Assembly: GCA_021776735.1 (NCBI GenBank)
Contig: JAJFFH010000041.1
Coordinates: 1 to 61,552 of the forward strand
Reading direction: 5' to 3'
Origin: Planctomycetota bacterium
GTDB lineage: Bacteria > Planctomycetota > PLA2
Length of the DNA: 61,552 bases
Position numbers and translations under genes: made by a program. Under the pieces are notes generated by a model. The model had not been told where the DNA came from and searched no databases. It worked only from the letters and a program-made list of their open reading frames with translations. Shown in pieces: positions 1 to 10,231 of the stretch (positions within the stretch are counted from its first letter, which is position 1; each line of letters begins with the position of its first letter).

Positions 1-27
1 GCTGGTCGCGGCGGCCACACTGGCCAA

Positions 28-56
28 GCCGCGTAGGCGCATGGCGCCTAGGCGGC
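28..56. terminator. strong hairpin at window edge
   Basis: A 13-bp stem with one mismatch (28-40 pairs with 44-56) around a 3-base loop. No clear T-run follows on either strand, so it may be a terminator of a gene lying left of the window or simply a structured repeat. Confidence 0.45.
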
Positions 57-73
57 TTCGTGATCATATTGGC

Positions 74-93
74 CCAACACCTGACGGTGTTGG
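74..93 (-). repeat. GTCA-loop hairpin, copy 1 (inverted)
   Basis: CCAACACC pairs with GGTGTTGG around a 4-base loop. Read on the minus strand it is CCAACACC-GTCA-GGTGTTGG followed by GCC, the same layout as the hairpin at 193-212 and the hairpins inside the two elements at 25 kb and 52 kb. Confidence 0.6.
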
Positions 94-192
94 CGCGTCC
101 ACGCCGGGCGCGGGGCGTTGACTCCTTCGTCCTCCTACCAGTCGCACACGCCTCAGCCTCGGTTTCAGCAATCCGCGCCCGCTCTGGATGCA

Positions 193-212
193 CCAACATC
201 GTCAGATGTTGG
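193..212 (+). repeat. GTCA-loop hairpin, copy 2
   Basis: CCAACATC-GTCA-GATGTTGG followed by GCCAGA. The same hairpin with the same GCCAGA tail occurs at 25334-25353 and 52334-52353, where stem changes are compensatory. Confidence 0.65.
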
Positions 213-227
213 GCCAGAAAACCAGCC

Positions 228-252
228 GTCGCTAGCGCGCAGCGTTAGCGAC
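228..252. terminator. hairpin overlapping the infA stop
   Basis: CGTCGCTAGCGC pairs with GCGTTAGCGACG (11 of 12) and covers the infA stop codon (TAA on the minus strand, 245-247). Likely 3' end structure of the infA transcript; no U-run is visible. Confidence 0.4.
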
Positions 253-541
253 GGCGGCGACGACGGCGTCTGGCCTTGCGACGACGGCGCATGCCGGATA
301 GCGGCTGGCCCTCTTCGTCGCGACGCATGGGGCCGCGATAGACGATACGCCCTTTGGTCAGATCGTACGGCGACATCTCAATCGTCACGATGTCGCCGGG
401 GAGCATCCGGATCCGGTGGCGCCGCATCCGCCCGGAGACGTGACACAGGATCTCGAGACCCTCGGTCTCACATCGGAAGCGGGTGCTGGGCAGCACCTCC
501 TTCACAATGCCTTCAACGCGTACCGGTTCTTCCTTCGCCAT
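245..541 (-). CDS. infA: translation initiation factor IF-1 with Arg-rich C-terminal tail
   Basis: Binds the 30S A site together with IF-2 and IF-3 during initiation. The first 70 or so residues are a typical IF-1 S1/OB fold: [11 protein letters not shown] start, then [18 protein letters not shown] and [15 protein letters not shown]-1 is normally about 72 residues. This one has 98, because after IVYR it continues with a tail of about 28 residues ending in [14 protein letters not shown]. The tail is encoded right up to the terminator-like hairpin. The ATG at 541 is the family start. It is transcribed alone or behind the malic enzyme gene's neighbour region; a perfect hairpin (579-606) separates it from that gene. 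Function is secure; the tail is unusual and may contact rRNA (inference). Confidence 0.95.
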   Translation of the reverse strand: MAKEEPVRVEGIVKEVLPSTRFRCETEGLEILCHVSGRMRRHRIRMLPGDIVTIEMSPYDLTKGRIVYRGPMRRDEEGQPLSGMRRRRKARRRRRRRR

Positions 542-578
542 AATCGAATCGAAGACTCTACCACGCGTGCGCCGATCC

Positions 579-606
579 CTAGGAATCCGCTGCGCGGATT
601 CCTAGT
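579..606. terminator. perfect hairpin between maeA and infA
   Basis: Palindromic stem CTAGGAATCCGC / GCGGATTCCTAG with a 3-base loop, lying between infA (start 541) and the end of the malic enzyme gene (654). There is no T-run, so factor-independent termination is not certain. Confidence 0.55.
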
Positions 607-653
607 AGGGCGGCGTTCAACCCGCTGGAAGCAAAAGGGGGGGGCGGGGGCGC

Positions 654-2354
654 TCACGCCCGCCGGTACGGTAGATAGACCGGGCTCCACATCGCGGCGG
701 CCAGGGCGTCGTCCATATCCGCGCGCGGCTCGGCCACGCCCTCCTCGACCGCGCGCTGGGCGACGGCACGCGCGACCGCCAGGGAGACCGTACGAATCTC
801 GTCGATGCCGGGGTAGACCGAGTACATCGCGAGACGCTCCTCGCTGACGCAAGCGGCAAGAGTCTGCGCGGCGGTGAGGAACATCCCGCTGGTCACGCGC
901 GTCGCTCGGGCGACGATTGTTGCCAAGCCCACGCCCGGAAAGATGAAGACGTTGTTGCCCTGCCCGATGCGGTAGCGGCGGCCCTCATACAAGACGTCGT
1001 CGAACGGACTTCCGGTGCCGACAATCGCCCGTCCCTCGGTCCAGCCGACGAGGTCCACGGGCCGCGCCTCGGCATGGGACGTCGGGTTCGACAACGGCAG
1101 GATTACCGGGCGCTCGACGTGGCGCGCCATCTCCCGCACGATCGCCTCCGTGAACACGCCTGGCTGTCCGGACACGCCGAAGAGCACCGTGGGCTTCACG
1201 TTCCTGACGACGCAATCGAGAGGGATGTGGTCCGACAGGGCCCCCCAGCCCATGAGGCGCTCCGGCGGGATCGCAAACTCCGACTTGTGGTCGTCGAGCC
1301 CAGGGCGCCCCTCGACCACGAGTCCCTTGCTGTCGAGTGTGTAGATGCGCGCGCGCGCCTCCTCGGGCGAGAGGCCCTCCTCCACGAGCGCGGCGGCGAT
1401 CAGACGCGAGATGCCCACGCCCGCGGAGCCGGCCCCAAGCAGGACGATGCGCTGATCGCGCAGCCGTTCGCCGCTGAGTCGCATCGCCCCCATCAGGCCC
1501 GCGACGGAAACCGCCGCCGTGCCCTGGATGTCGTCGTTGAACGAAGCGACGTGGTCGCGGTGCTTGCTCAGGTGGCGGAAGCTGGTGCCCTTGCCAAAGT
1601 CCTCCCATTGCAGCAACGCGTGCGGAAACACGCGCTTGACCGAAGCCACGAACTCGTCAACGAGCTCCCAGTATGCGTCTCCCCGCAGCCGTTCGTGACG
1701 CCAGCCTACGTAGAGCGGATCCTTGAGCAGGTCACCGTTGTTGGTGCCGACATCGAGCGAAATGGGAAGGCACCGCGACGGATGCACGCCGGCCGCAAGG
1801 GTATAGAGCGCGAGCTTGCCGATCGGAATGCCCATCCCCCCGGCGCCCTGATCACCAATGCCGAGAATTCGCTCGTTATCAGTGACCACGATCACGGCCG
1901 GGTCGGCGGTGAAGTGCCGCAGCACCTGATCGATGCGGCCGCTGTCCCCCGGCGTGATGTAGAGACCGCGCGTGCGCCGAAACCCGCGGCTCCAGTGCTT
2001 GCACGCCTCGGCGACGACCGGCGTGTAGATGATCGGCGTCATCTCCTCGGTGTGCTCGCTCAGCAATCGAAAAAACAGCGTCTCGTTGCTGTCCTGGAGC
2101 CGCGCGAGGAAAAAGTGCTTCTCCATGTCGCCATCGGCCCGCGAAAACGCCTCGTACGCCCGCGGCACCTGCTCCTCCATCGTGAACACGCGCGCGGGCA
2201 GGAGCCCCCGCAATCCGAAGACGTCACGTTCGTATTCGGTGAACGCGGTCCCCTTGTTCAACAGCGGATCGGAAAGCAGACTCCGCCCGCGGCGCATGAT
2301 GGGCACAAACAGATCACCGGTCTCGGGATCGCGCTGGGGCAAGTACGACGACAT
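654..2354 (-). CDS. maeA: NAD-dependent malic enzyme
   Basis: Oxidative decarboxylation of malate to pyruvate, cytoplasmic. 566 residues, the usual length of the large bacterial NAD-malic enzyme (SfcA/MaeA type). Family motifs are all present: YTPVV at 110-114 (catalytic Tyr), the substrate/metal stretch VTDNERILGIGDQGAGGMG near 157-175, EDF at 251-253 and NDDIQGT at 273-279 (metal site), the Rossmann motif GAGSAGVG near 307-314, and LSNPTS towards the C-terminus. The start MSSYLPQRDP fits the family N-terminus. It stands alone; the 190 bp upstream hold an inverted pair of the ACGGACGGCGAT repeat. Specificity for NAD over NADP is inferred from overall family resemblance. Confidence 0.93.
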   Translation of the reverse strand: MSSYLPQRDPETGDLFVPIMRRGRSLLSDPLLNKGTAFTEYERDVFGLRGLLPARVFTMEEQVPRAYEAFSRADGDMEKHFFLARLQDSNETLFFRLLSEHTEEMTPIIYTPVVAEACKHWSRGFRRTRGLYITPGDSGRIDQVLRHFTADPAVIVVTDNERILGIGDQGAGGMGIPIGKLALYTLAAGVHPSRCLPISLDVGTNNGDLLKDPLYVGWRHERLRGDAYWELVDEFVASVKRVFPHALLQWEDFGKGTSFRHLSKHRDHVASFNDDIQGTAAVSVAGLMGAMRLSGERLRDQRIVLLGAGSAGVGISRLIAAALVEEGLSPEEARARIYTLDSKGLVVEGRPGLDDHKSEFAIPPERLMGWGALSDHIPLDCVVRNVKPTVLFGVSGQPGVFTEAIVREMARHVERPVILPLSNPTSHAEARPVDLVGWTEGRAIVGTGSPFDDVLYEGRRYRIGQGNNVFIFPGVGLATIVARATRVTSGMFLTAAQTLAACVSEERLAMYSVYPGIDEIRTVSLAVARAVAQRAVEEGVAEPRADMDDALAAAMWSPVYLPYRRA

Positions 2355-2424
2355 GGCGACGAAGTGTATCGCGCCAAAACAGGGACGAGAGCAGGTCGAG
2401 GGGCAAGAACCCAGGCGTAGGCAA

Positions 2425-2436
2425 ACGGACGGCGAT
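2425..2436 (+). repeat. ACGGACGGCGAT motif, copy 1
   Basis: Exact 12-mer, intergenic, preceded by GGCAA and followed by GCAC. Forms an inverted pair with copy 2, 81 bp away. Confidence 0.9.
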
Positions 2437-2517
2437 GCACGCCGCGGTGCGGCCCCGACCGGAAAAGGTGATTTGGAGCAACGCCAACGTGAATCGCCGC
2501 AAGCGACTCACGAAGGT

Positions 2518-2529
2518 ATCGCCGTCCGT
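2518..2529 (-). repeat. ACGGACGGCGAT motif, copy 2
   Basis: Exact 12-mer on the minus strand, preceded (minus strand) by AGCTG. Intergenic, 17 bp after the stop of the MacB-like permease. Confidence 0.9.
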
Positions 2530-2545
2530 CAGCTCCCGCCCGCCG

Positions 2546-3810
2546 TCACTCGTGGCGCAGCGCCGCAATCGGATCCAGCATCGCGGCGCGTCTGGCCGGG
2601 AAGATGCCGAAGACGATGCCGGTGCCCATCGAGATCGTCAAGGCCAACACGATGCTGATCGGTTTCACGATGGCGTCCCAGCCGGTGAAGTTCTGCATCA
2701 GGCTGATCAGGCCGAAGCTCACCGCGACCCCAAGGATTCCGCCGAGCGTGGACAGCACGGTGGTCTCGGTCAGGAACTGCGCGACGATGTGGCGGCGCTT
2801 GGCGCCCAGCGCGCGGCGGATGCCGATCTCGCGCGTGCGCTCCGTGACGGTGGCCAGCATGATGTTGGCGATGCCGATGCCGCCGACAAGCAGCGAGATC
2901 GAGGCGATCGCGACCATCGCGTAGGTGAACACCTGCTGGGTCTTGCGTCGCTGGCGCAACACCTCGAGCGGCACGACCATCTTCCAGTCTTCGTCGTCAT
3001 GGTTCTTGGTCAGGACCCGTCGCACCATCTGCGCGACCTTGACGACTTCGTCGGGATTCTCGACCTCGATCACGATCTGATGCAGCTTGACGTCGGTCGC
3101 CTCGAACGATCCCTGGCGCCGCCGGTGTTCCCGGGTGCCGCGCTTGGCGATCTCGGTGCGATACGGAACGTAGATCTCCTTGGTCTTGGAGTTGATCCCC
3201 AGCGCGGAGGCGGCGTAGCCGCGGAACGCGTCGTCTTTCAGAACGCCGACAATCCGATACCAGAGGCCGTTGATCAAGAGATCCATGCCCAGCGGATCCT
3301 GAAACGACTTGAGCTGCTGGATGAGGCCGGAGCGGACGAGGCACACCTGGCGCAGCGATGCCTCGTCCAAGTGGGTCAGGGGGCGTCCGCGCACGACCTC
3401 GTACCCGAACAGCTTGAGGTGGTCGGGCTTGACGGCATACGCGGTCGCGTCGACTTTGCGGCTCTTGTGCCAGACCCGGGGATTGCGCCGGTGGACCGGA
3501 AGTGCCCGCCCCACACCCGGCACGGTGTTCCGGATCATCGCGAGGTCCTTGTAGTTGAGCCCGTACTCGTGAACCCAACCTCCACCACCACCGCCCTTGT
3601 CCTGCGTCGCCTCGGGCGGTTTCACCGTGTTGAGGATGATGTTGCCGATGCCGAGGCGGCCGATCTCGTCGAGCAGGGCCTGTTCGGCTCCCGCGCCGAT
3701 GGCCAGCATCGTGATGACGGACGCCACGCCGAACACGACACCGAGCGTCGTCAAGAACGAACGGAGGGCGTAGCCGCGCAGATTGCGCAGCGCCATGGAC
3801 AGGAGCCGCA

Positions 3811-3811
<1 letters not shown>
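2546..3811 (-). CDS. MacB/FtsX-type ABC transporter permease
   Basis: Membrane component of a MacB-like exporter. Begins MRLLSMALRNLRGYALRSFLTTLGVVFGVAS, the standard MacB permease N-terminus with the first membrane helix; a large periplasmic (MacB_PCD) region follows, then three C-terminal helices with the FtsX signature (IGIANIMLATVTERTREIGIRRALGA) and the typical end PIAALRHE. The ATG at 3811 is chosen because it overlaps the stop of the ATPase gene (TAATG) and restores the family start; an upstream in-frame ATG at 3853 would add 14 unrelated residues. Works with the ATPase at 3811-4497 and the adaptor at 4494-6011. Substrate unknown. Confidence 0.92.
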
Positions 3812-4493
<682 letters not shown>

Positions 4494-4497
<4 letters not shown>

Positions 4498-6011
4498 GGC
4501 TTGGTGGACTTCTTGCCGTTGCCCTTGCCCGTAGCCGGCGCGGGTTTGGACGGCTCCTTCTTGGCGCCGGCCGATTTGTCGACGGCGTCAGGGTCGCGCA
4601 AGAGCACGCGGTCGCCTTCCTTGACCCCTTCCTTGATCTCCACCTCGTCGTCACTGTCTCGTCCGGGCACCACGGCAACCTCTTCCACCTTGCCGTTGCG
4701 GACGACATAGCAAAAAAAGCGCCCCTGCTTGGCGTAGACCGCCTGCGGCGGAACCGTAAGCGCGTCCTTTACGACACCGAGTTGGACCTCGATCTTCGCG
4801 CTCGTTCCCGGCTTGAGATCGAGCTCCTTGCCGTCGATGGCGATCTCCACCCGAAAGCGCTTGACGTTCGTGCCGCTGTGGCGCCGGCCGGCGTTGGCAA
4901 CACTCGCAATCTTGGCCACCGTGCCCTCATACACCTGGTCGAGGTTGGCAGCCGAACGCACAAAGGCCTTCATCCCCTTCTTGACCTTGGAGATCGAGGC
5001 TTCGTGCACCTCGGCGATCGCGGCCATCTCGGTCGGATCGGGCAGCGTCATGATGACATTGCCGCGCCACACCTGGCCGCCCACCTGGATCTGCTGGGCC
5101 ATCCACGGGTTGTCCGGGTGACCGTAGAGCACGGTTCCGGGGCACGGCGCCTTCAGCGTCATCTTGGACAGCAGGTCCTTTTGCTTCGCGAACTGCTGGC
5201 GCGTCCGCTTGAGCCGGATACTTTTTTGCTGCACGGCGGCTTCCTTGGCCTTTAGCTGCGCCTTGCCCTTGTTTTCCGCGCTCTTCAGGTTGCGCTCGGA
5301 CTCGGTCACTCCCTCACGCTTCTTGCGAATATCGAGGTCGCGCTTGTACTTGACGAAGTTGTCCCAGGCCATCTGCGCTGTCTTTTGGGCCTCGACCGCC
5401 TTCTTCCAGCGAATGCGCGCCTCTTCGACATCGTTTCGGGTTACGAACTCCTCTTTGAGGAGCTCCCGGTACGCCTCGACCTTCTCGGCTTCGCGCCGGA
5501 CATTCGTGGCCGCCTCCTCGATGGCGAGCTTGAGCTTGCGCTCCTCGGCGGGAATGTCCGCCTCCAACAGCTTCTCAAACTCCGCCTTCGCGACGTCCAG
5601 GGCAAGCTTGGCCTTCGCGACATCCGTCAGCGTCTGGTCCTTTTGAATGAGCAGGTTGGTCTGGGCGCTTTCCAGTTCGGCCTCGAGCTGCGTGATCTGG
5701 TTTTCGTAGGTCTCGTACTGGCGCTCGGCGTCTTTCTTGTCAAGACGCAGGATCTCGTCGTCCTTCTCGACCTTGGTGCCCTCCTCGACGATCCACTCGA
5801 TCTTGCCGTGCGTCTCCGGCCGGATGTACTTCGCCTGGCGCGTCTTGAGGGTCCCATCGACCTTGAGCACGATCTGAAACGTCTTGGTCTTGACCTCGGC
5901 GGTCTCGCCGCTGTAGTCCCCGGCGGCGGTGTCCTCCTGCCAGGGCGCCCACCACCAGAGTCCGCCGCCGGCAAGGCCCGCGAGGACGATGAAAACGATC
6001 AGGCCTCTCAC
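4494..6011 (-). CDS. MacA/HlyD-like periplasmic adaptor
   Basis: Membrane-fusion protein that should link the MacB-like permease to the TolC-like protein encoded next to it. 505 residues: an N-terminal membrane anchor (about residues 3-22), a lipoyl half with HGKIEWIVEEGTKVEKDDEI, a long Lys/Glu-rich coiled coil (about 80-270, longer than in E. coli MacA), then the beta-barrel with LKPGTSAKIEVQLG, and a Lys/Pro-rich C-terminal tail. Overlaps the TolC-like gene by 4 bp and the ATPase by 4 bp. The long hairpin is inferred from composition. Confidence 0.9.
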
Positions 6012-7564
6012 CGAATGATCCTGCCTTCCTTGTCGACGAACAGCAGCCCCATCTGCTGCAGCAGATTGAGGCGGCTGATGTGATACGAGACGTAGCGCGC
6101 GTTGAGCGAGTTGAGCGCCGCCGAACGGTCGTTGACCGCCTCGACCACGTCGCGGTTGGAACCGACGCCGGCGAGGTTGTCGAGCCGGGCGCGCTTGATG
6201 CGCCGCTCCAGCGTCTTGATGTTCGCCTTGTCGTTCTCGATCTGCTGCCGAATCTGTTCCAGACGCCGCAGCGACTCGCGCACGTCCAAGACGACGTTGT
6301 CCCGGCGCTGCGTGTACCCGCGGCGCGACTGCTCGAGCGAGATCAGCGCGGACCGGTAGGAGTTGCGCTCCGACTTGCGGTCGAACGGAAGCTCCAGTGT
6401 CAGGCTGACCGACGCGGTGTCCGCATCGAACGCAAGATCGCGAAACGAATTCGCCTCGGCCGAGAAGATGGAATACGAGGCGCTCAGGTCGAGGTCGGGT
6501 AGCAGGCGGTTGCGCGCGATCATGACGTTGCGCACGGCGTCCTCGACGCGGCCCCGCTCGGTCGCGAGATCAAGCCTGTTGCCCAGTGCTGCCGTGACGG
6601 CACCATCGACCGCCACCTCGAGCGGTTCGGGCGCCGGGAACGCGTCACCGACGTCGAACTCGGCCGACAGGGGCACGCCCAGCCGGATCTTGAATCCATC
6701 GAGCGAGCGCTGGTAGGTCTCCTGGGCGTCGAGCAGTGCGTTGCGCGCCTCGCGTGCGGTCTGTTCGGCACGCAGCACATCGACCTGCGGCCCCTGCTGC
6801 AGACGGTACAGCGACCGGGCCTCGCGCAGGACGAACTCGTTGGCCTCGGCGCGGCGGCGCACGTTCTCGACGCTCGTCTTGCGCTGCACGAGGTCGAAGT
6901 ACTCCTGCGTGATCTGAATCGCGAAGGTCTGCCGAAACACCTCGAAGTCGCGAGCGGCGTAAACGAGATTGCGTTCGGCCTGTGTCAGCCCCTCGAACGC
7001 GATCTTTTTTCCCGCGCCGCGCAACAACGGCTGCGAAAACGAGATCGTCCCCGTGACGTCGGCGTCCTGGGTCCGGTCCTCGTTGTGGCCGATGCTGCCC
7101 GAGGTGCTCATCGTCAGCCGACCGCCGGTCGGAAACAGGCGCGTACCGGACAGCGACAGCGTGGTCGTCTCCGCCAACTGTCGACGGCGCCCGTCGGTTC
7201 CGGTGATTCCGAGCGAGCCGGAAAAAACAGTCTCGAGGAAGTTCCGGCGGGTCAGCCCAAGGCCGATGGCGTCGAGAAAGTACCGTTCGCGACGGCTCTT
7301 GTAGTCGCGGTTGTGCCGGGTCGCGATCAGGATCGCGTCTTCCAGCGAGAGCGGATTCGGCACTTCGATCGAGGACTTATCGGCCTCGCGGGCCCCTGCG
7401 TCACGCGGATCGAGGAGTTCCTTGCGGAACCGCTCGACGAGGGCGGACTTCTCCGCCATGATCGCCTGCCCCTCCCGATCGGCTGCCCGGACGTGGTAAT
7501 CCGTGCTGCAGCCCACCAGAGTCAGCCCCAGGACGGCGATAAGTTCGATGCACCCACAAGACAT
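6008..7564 (-). CDS. TolC/NodT-like outer-membrane efflux lipoprotein
   Basis: Outer-membrane channel of the tripartite exporter. Start chosen at 7564 because it gives a lipoprotein signal with lipobox LVGC (Cys19). 518 residues, with two related alpha-helical halves, as in TolC, including the repeat-like stretches NLVYAARDFEVFRQTFAIQ and RRGYTQRRDNVVLDVRESLR, and outer-membrane strand-like segments such as SLTLELPFDR. The frame stays open upstream but that part is antisense-shadow sequence overlapping the next gene. It overlaps the adaptor gene by 4 bp. Confidence 0.88.
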   Translation of the reverse strand: MSCGCIELIAVLGLTLVGCSTDYHVRAADREGQAIMAEKSALVERFRKELLDPRDAGAREADKSSIEVPNPLSLEDAILIATRHNRDYKSRRERYFLDAIGLGLTRRNFLETVFSGSLGITGTDGRRRQLAETTTLSLSGTRLFPTGGRLTMSTSGSIGHNEDRTQDADVTGTISFSQPLLRGAGKKIAFEGLTQAERNLVYAARDFEVFRQTFAIQITQEYFDLVQRKTSVENVRRRAEANEFVLREARSLYRLQQGPQVDVLRAEQTAREARNALLDAQETYQRSLDGFKIRLGVPLSAEFDVGDAFPAPEPLEVAVDGAVTAALGNRLDLATERGRVEDAVRNVMIARNRLLPDLDLSASYSIFSAEANSFRDLAFDADTASVSLTLELPFDRKSERNSYRSALISLEQSRRGYTQRRDNVVLDVRESLRRLEQIRQQIENDKANIKTLERRIKRARLDNLAGVGSNRDVVEAVNDRSAALNSLNARYVSYHISRLNLLQQMGLLFVDKEGRIIR

Positions 7565-7641
7565 CCTCAGAGGATAAGACGCCGCATACGCTCTCGCTGG
7601 CCAACTTTCTTGCGGAATCGGATTTCTCGCCCCCGAGCCCC

Positions 7642-8427
7642 CTACCCAACAGCCGCCGGGACCCGCGTCTCGCGGGTGCGGACCAAGAGCACGCCGAGGA
7701 TCACGGCGACGGCAAAGGTCACGGCGAGGGCCGTCACGCTGCCACTCAACGTCTCCTCGGGGGCGATTCCGACAAGAGCTTCCGCGGCGTCGCCGACCTC
7801 CCGGGTCCCCGACAGGCGCCACTGGATCACCGCCATGTGATGCCAGACCGACCACTTCGAAAGGCCGGTCACCGGGATCTTGGAGAGGCCGGCCTCGATC
7901 GCGGCGCCGAAGAGGAAGCCCACAAAGATCGCCTTGTCCGTCAGGAGCCGCAGTGTGGCCAAGATGGCCGCGTAGACCACGAAGCCACCGCAGGTGGCCC
8001 CGATGGTGCCCCACAGCACACGGCCGGGAATCTCGAACCGGTCACGCAGCACGAACGCCAGCATCGCCATGGATGCGGTGATCATGATCGCGTAGGCGAA
8101 AACGTAGCCAAGCAGGCGCGCGACGAAGTAGGCCTCGCGCGGGATGGGGCGCGTGAAGAGAAACGTGATGGTGCGGCCTTCGATTTCGTCGCCAAACACC
8201 GCGGCGCCCAAAAACAGCGCCCCGAAACCGGCCACGACGTGGAAGTAGCCGAAGAGCACCATGTTCACCCAGTAGGCGAACTTGAGTTTCGGCCCACTCG
8301 GCAGGACCGCGATCGTGATCAGCAGCGGCAGAGCGCACAAGAACGCGAGAAAGATCGTGCGCTTGGTACGGAGCACGCGCCCGAAGGCATGGCGCCCGAC
8401 GAGGAGCATGGATCGAAGCAGCTTCAT
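7642..8427 (-). CDS. ABC-2 type transporter permease
   Basis: Integral membrane protein of 261 residues with about six hydrophobic segments. The N-terminal motif LRTKRTIFLAFLCALPLL and the central GDEIEGRTITFLFTRPIPREAYFVAR are typical of ABC-2/NatB-like permeases of the export or maturation type. Its ATG overlaps the stop of the ATPase gene by 4 bp (8424-8427), so the two form one transporter. A 77-bp gap separates it from the TolC-like gene. Confidence 0.88.
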   Translation of the reverse strand: MKLLRSMLLVGRHAFGRVLRTKRTIFLAFLCALPLLITIAVLPSGPKLKFAYWVNMVLFGYFHVVAGFGALFLGAAVFGDEIEGRTITFLFTRPIPREAYFVARLLGYVFAYAIMITASMAMLAFVLRDRFEIPGRVLWGTIGATCGGFVVYAAILATLRLLTDKAIFVGFLFGAAIEAGLSKIPVTGLSKWSVWHHMAVIQWRLSGTREVGDAAEALVGIAPEETLSGSVTALAVTFAVAVILGVLLVRTRETRVPAAVG

Positions 8428-9335
8428 GCGACGAGGTACTCGAAAATCGCCTCGATGCCCACGTCTTCGGCTTCCACCGACTCGATCGGGATCCCCTCGT
8501 CCAGGACCACCGCAGGCAAGTGGTCATAAAACGCCTCAGGGTTCCGGGTTTCGATCACGAGGCTGTTGCCGTCCATACGGACCGCGACCAGATGCTCGGA
8601 ATCGACAAGCAAGCGCGCCAGCTCGCGCGGACGGGGCGTGCCCACCCTGATCCGGTGCGGCACGTCGTCGAGTACCGAGCGGATTTCTGACCGCGTCCCC
8701 CATGCCCGGACGCGCCCTTCGTAGAGCAGGATGAGCTGCTCCGTCATCGCCTCGACCTCGTGCAGGATGTGGCTGGAGACGATCACGGTGGCGCCGTTCT
8801 CGCCGAGCTCGCGGATCACGTCGATGGTCTGGCGCCGCCCGACCGGATCCATGCCGGTCAGCGGCTCGTCGAGGACCAGGACCTCGGGGTCGTGCGCCAT
8901 GGCTTGCGCCAGCTTGATGCGCTGCCGCATCCCTTTCGAGTAGGTGCGAATGGGCCGGCGCGCGGCTTCCGCCAACCCGACGCGCTCGATCACGTCGTCC
9001 GCACGGCGGCGCGCCTCGCCGGCCGAAAAACCGTGGAGGCGCGTGAGATAGGTCACAAACTGGCGGCCCGTCTGGCTTTCATAAAACGCCTCCGGCTCGG
9101 GCAGAAACCCGATCCGGCGCAGGATCGACGGCGTGGTGAACGGGTTCTTCTCAAAGATGCGCACCGTGCCCATCGACGGCCGCAACTGGCCGGTGAGTAG
9201 CTTGAGAAAAGTCGACTTGCCCGCGCCGTTGGGTCCCAGAAGCCCTGTAACGCCGGTGCCGACCTCCACATGCGCATCGACCAGGCCAACGACATGCCCG
9301 TACCACTTCGCCACTCGTTCGAAGGTCGCGATCAC
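8424..9335 (-). CDS. ABC transporter ATP-binding protein
   Basis: 303 residues. Walker A LLGPNGAGKST, signature YSKGMRQRIKLAQAM, Walker B VLVLDEPLTGMDP and H-loop SSHIL identify a CcmA/NatA-type ATPase for ABC-2 permeases, with the usual C-terminal extension of about 90 residues. Start is a GTG at 9335 that overlaps the preceding stop (GTGA); the open frame extends about 115 codons upstream but that stretch lies over the neighbouring permease and has no family similarity. Confidence 0.9.
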   Translation of the reverse strand: MIATFERVAKWYGHVVGLVDAHVEVGTGVTGLLGPNGAGKSTFLKLLTGQLRPSMGTVRIFEKNPFTTPSILRRIGFLPEPEAFYESQTGRQFVTYLTRLHGFSAGEARRRADDVIERVGLAEAARRPIRTYSKGMRQRIKLAQAMAHDPEVLVLDEPLTGMDPVGRRQTIDVIRELGENGATVIVSSHILHEVEAMTEQLILLYEGRVRAWGTRSEIRSVLDDVPHRIRVGTPRPRELARLLVDSEHLVAVRMDGNSLVIETRNPEAFYDHLPAVVLDEGIPIESVEAEDVGIEAIFEYLVA

Positions 9336-10231
9336 GCCACGACCTCCACTTTGCGCATACTCCAAAACAGGGCGCCCAGTCCGAGGCCGGTCCAGACCGC
9401 GAGCGACAGCCAAGCGGTGCCCACGTCCCAGGTGGAATCGACCGGGAGTTGAAACATGCGTGAGGCCTTCAATTCCGGCATGGGAAGCATCTGCGCCGTC
9501 ACTCTTCTCAGGGAGGACCACGGCGAGATTGCCTGCCACGTCGGGTTGCGAAAGACTCCGGCAAGGATCTGGGACACCATCCCGGTAATCCCGAACACGG
9601 CGAAGAAACCGATCGACGCATGGTTCGTGCGGGCGGACAAGGAGGAGATGCCGAGCACCAACATCGTGAGCACGCCGCAAGCGAGCAGGGCCGGGCCGAA
9701 CGAAGCGAGAAGCGTTGGGAGTCGCTCTGCCGCCAGTCCGTCCTTGTCGCTCAGCCCCAGCTCGAGAACGTACATCGCAATCAGGGGTACGACGAGAACG
9801 ACGACCGCGAACGCGGCGACAGCCAGGAACTTGCCCAACACGTACTCGAGGTGCGTGATCGGCCGCGAAAAGTAGAGCCGCAACGCCTTCGCGCGCCGGT
9901 CTTCCGCGATCATCGGCGCCCCGACGACCGCGGTGATAACCAGCGCGATAAACAGGAGTCTTCCAAAGACCATCCGGTTGGCGATCAGGAGCTGATCCGC
10001 GCCGGGATTCGTCGATAGCAGCGCCCGGAAGTTGTCGTCGAACATGGTCGTGAGCAGAAACCAGCCCGCCGAGAACATGATCGCGCCAAACACGCTTGCG
10101 CTGGTCAGATAGCGCACGAGCTTCAGCTTCATGCGACGCGAGATCATCGTGCCCGCGATCGCGAGAACGGACCGCGGCGACGGCCTAGCGGTGCCCTCCC
10201 AGCCGCGGTAGCTGGCGCGGTCAACCGGCAC
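9332..10231 (-). CDS. ABC-2 type transporter permease
   Basis: 299 residues, six predicted membrane segments. Contains PMIAEDRRAKALRLYFSRPITHLEYVLGK, the cytosolic coupling region common in ABC-2 permeases. It overlaps the upstream ATPase (10221-11144) by 11 bp and the downstream GTG-started ATPase by 4 bp. Together with its neighbours it makes the first of two ATPase/permease pairs in this operon; substrate unknown. Confidence 0.88.
   Translation of the reverse strand: MPVDRASYRGWEGTARPSPRSVLAIAGTMISRRMKLKLVRYLTSASVFGAIMFSAGWFLLTTMFDDNFRALLSTNPGADQLLIANRMVFGRLLFIALVITAVVGAPMIAEDRRAKALRLYFSRPITHLEYVLGKFLAVAAFAVVVLVVPLIAMYVLELGLSDKDGLAAERLPTLLASFGPALLACGVLTMLVLGISSLSARTNHASIGFFAVFGITGMVSQILAGVFRNPTWQAISPWSSLRRVTAQMLPMPELKASRMFQLPVDSTWDVGTAWLSLAVWTGLGLGALFWSMRKVEVVA

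Noticed and set aside
1..244. Small plus-strand frames (60-248, 118-543) as genes
   Set aside because: They run through hairpins and antisense to infA and show no family similarity.
7529..7540. CCAGGACGGCGAT-like sites at about 7529, 28787 and 43603 as motif copies
   Set aside because: They have two or more mismatches to the 12-mer, lack the pyrimidine tail in part, and simply encode IAVL in hydrophobic helices.
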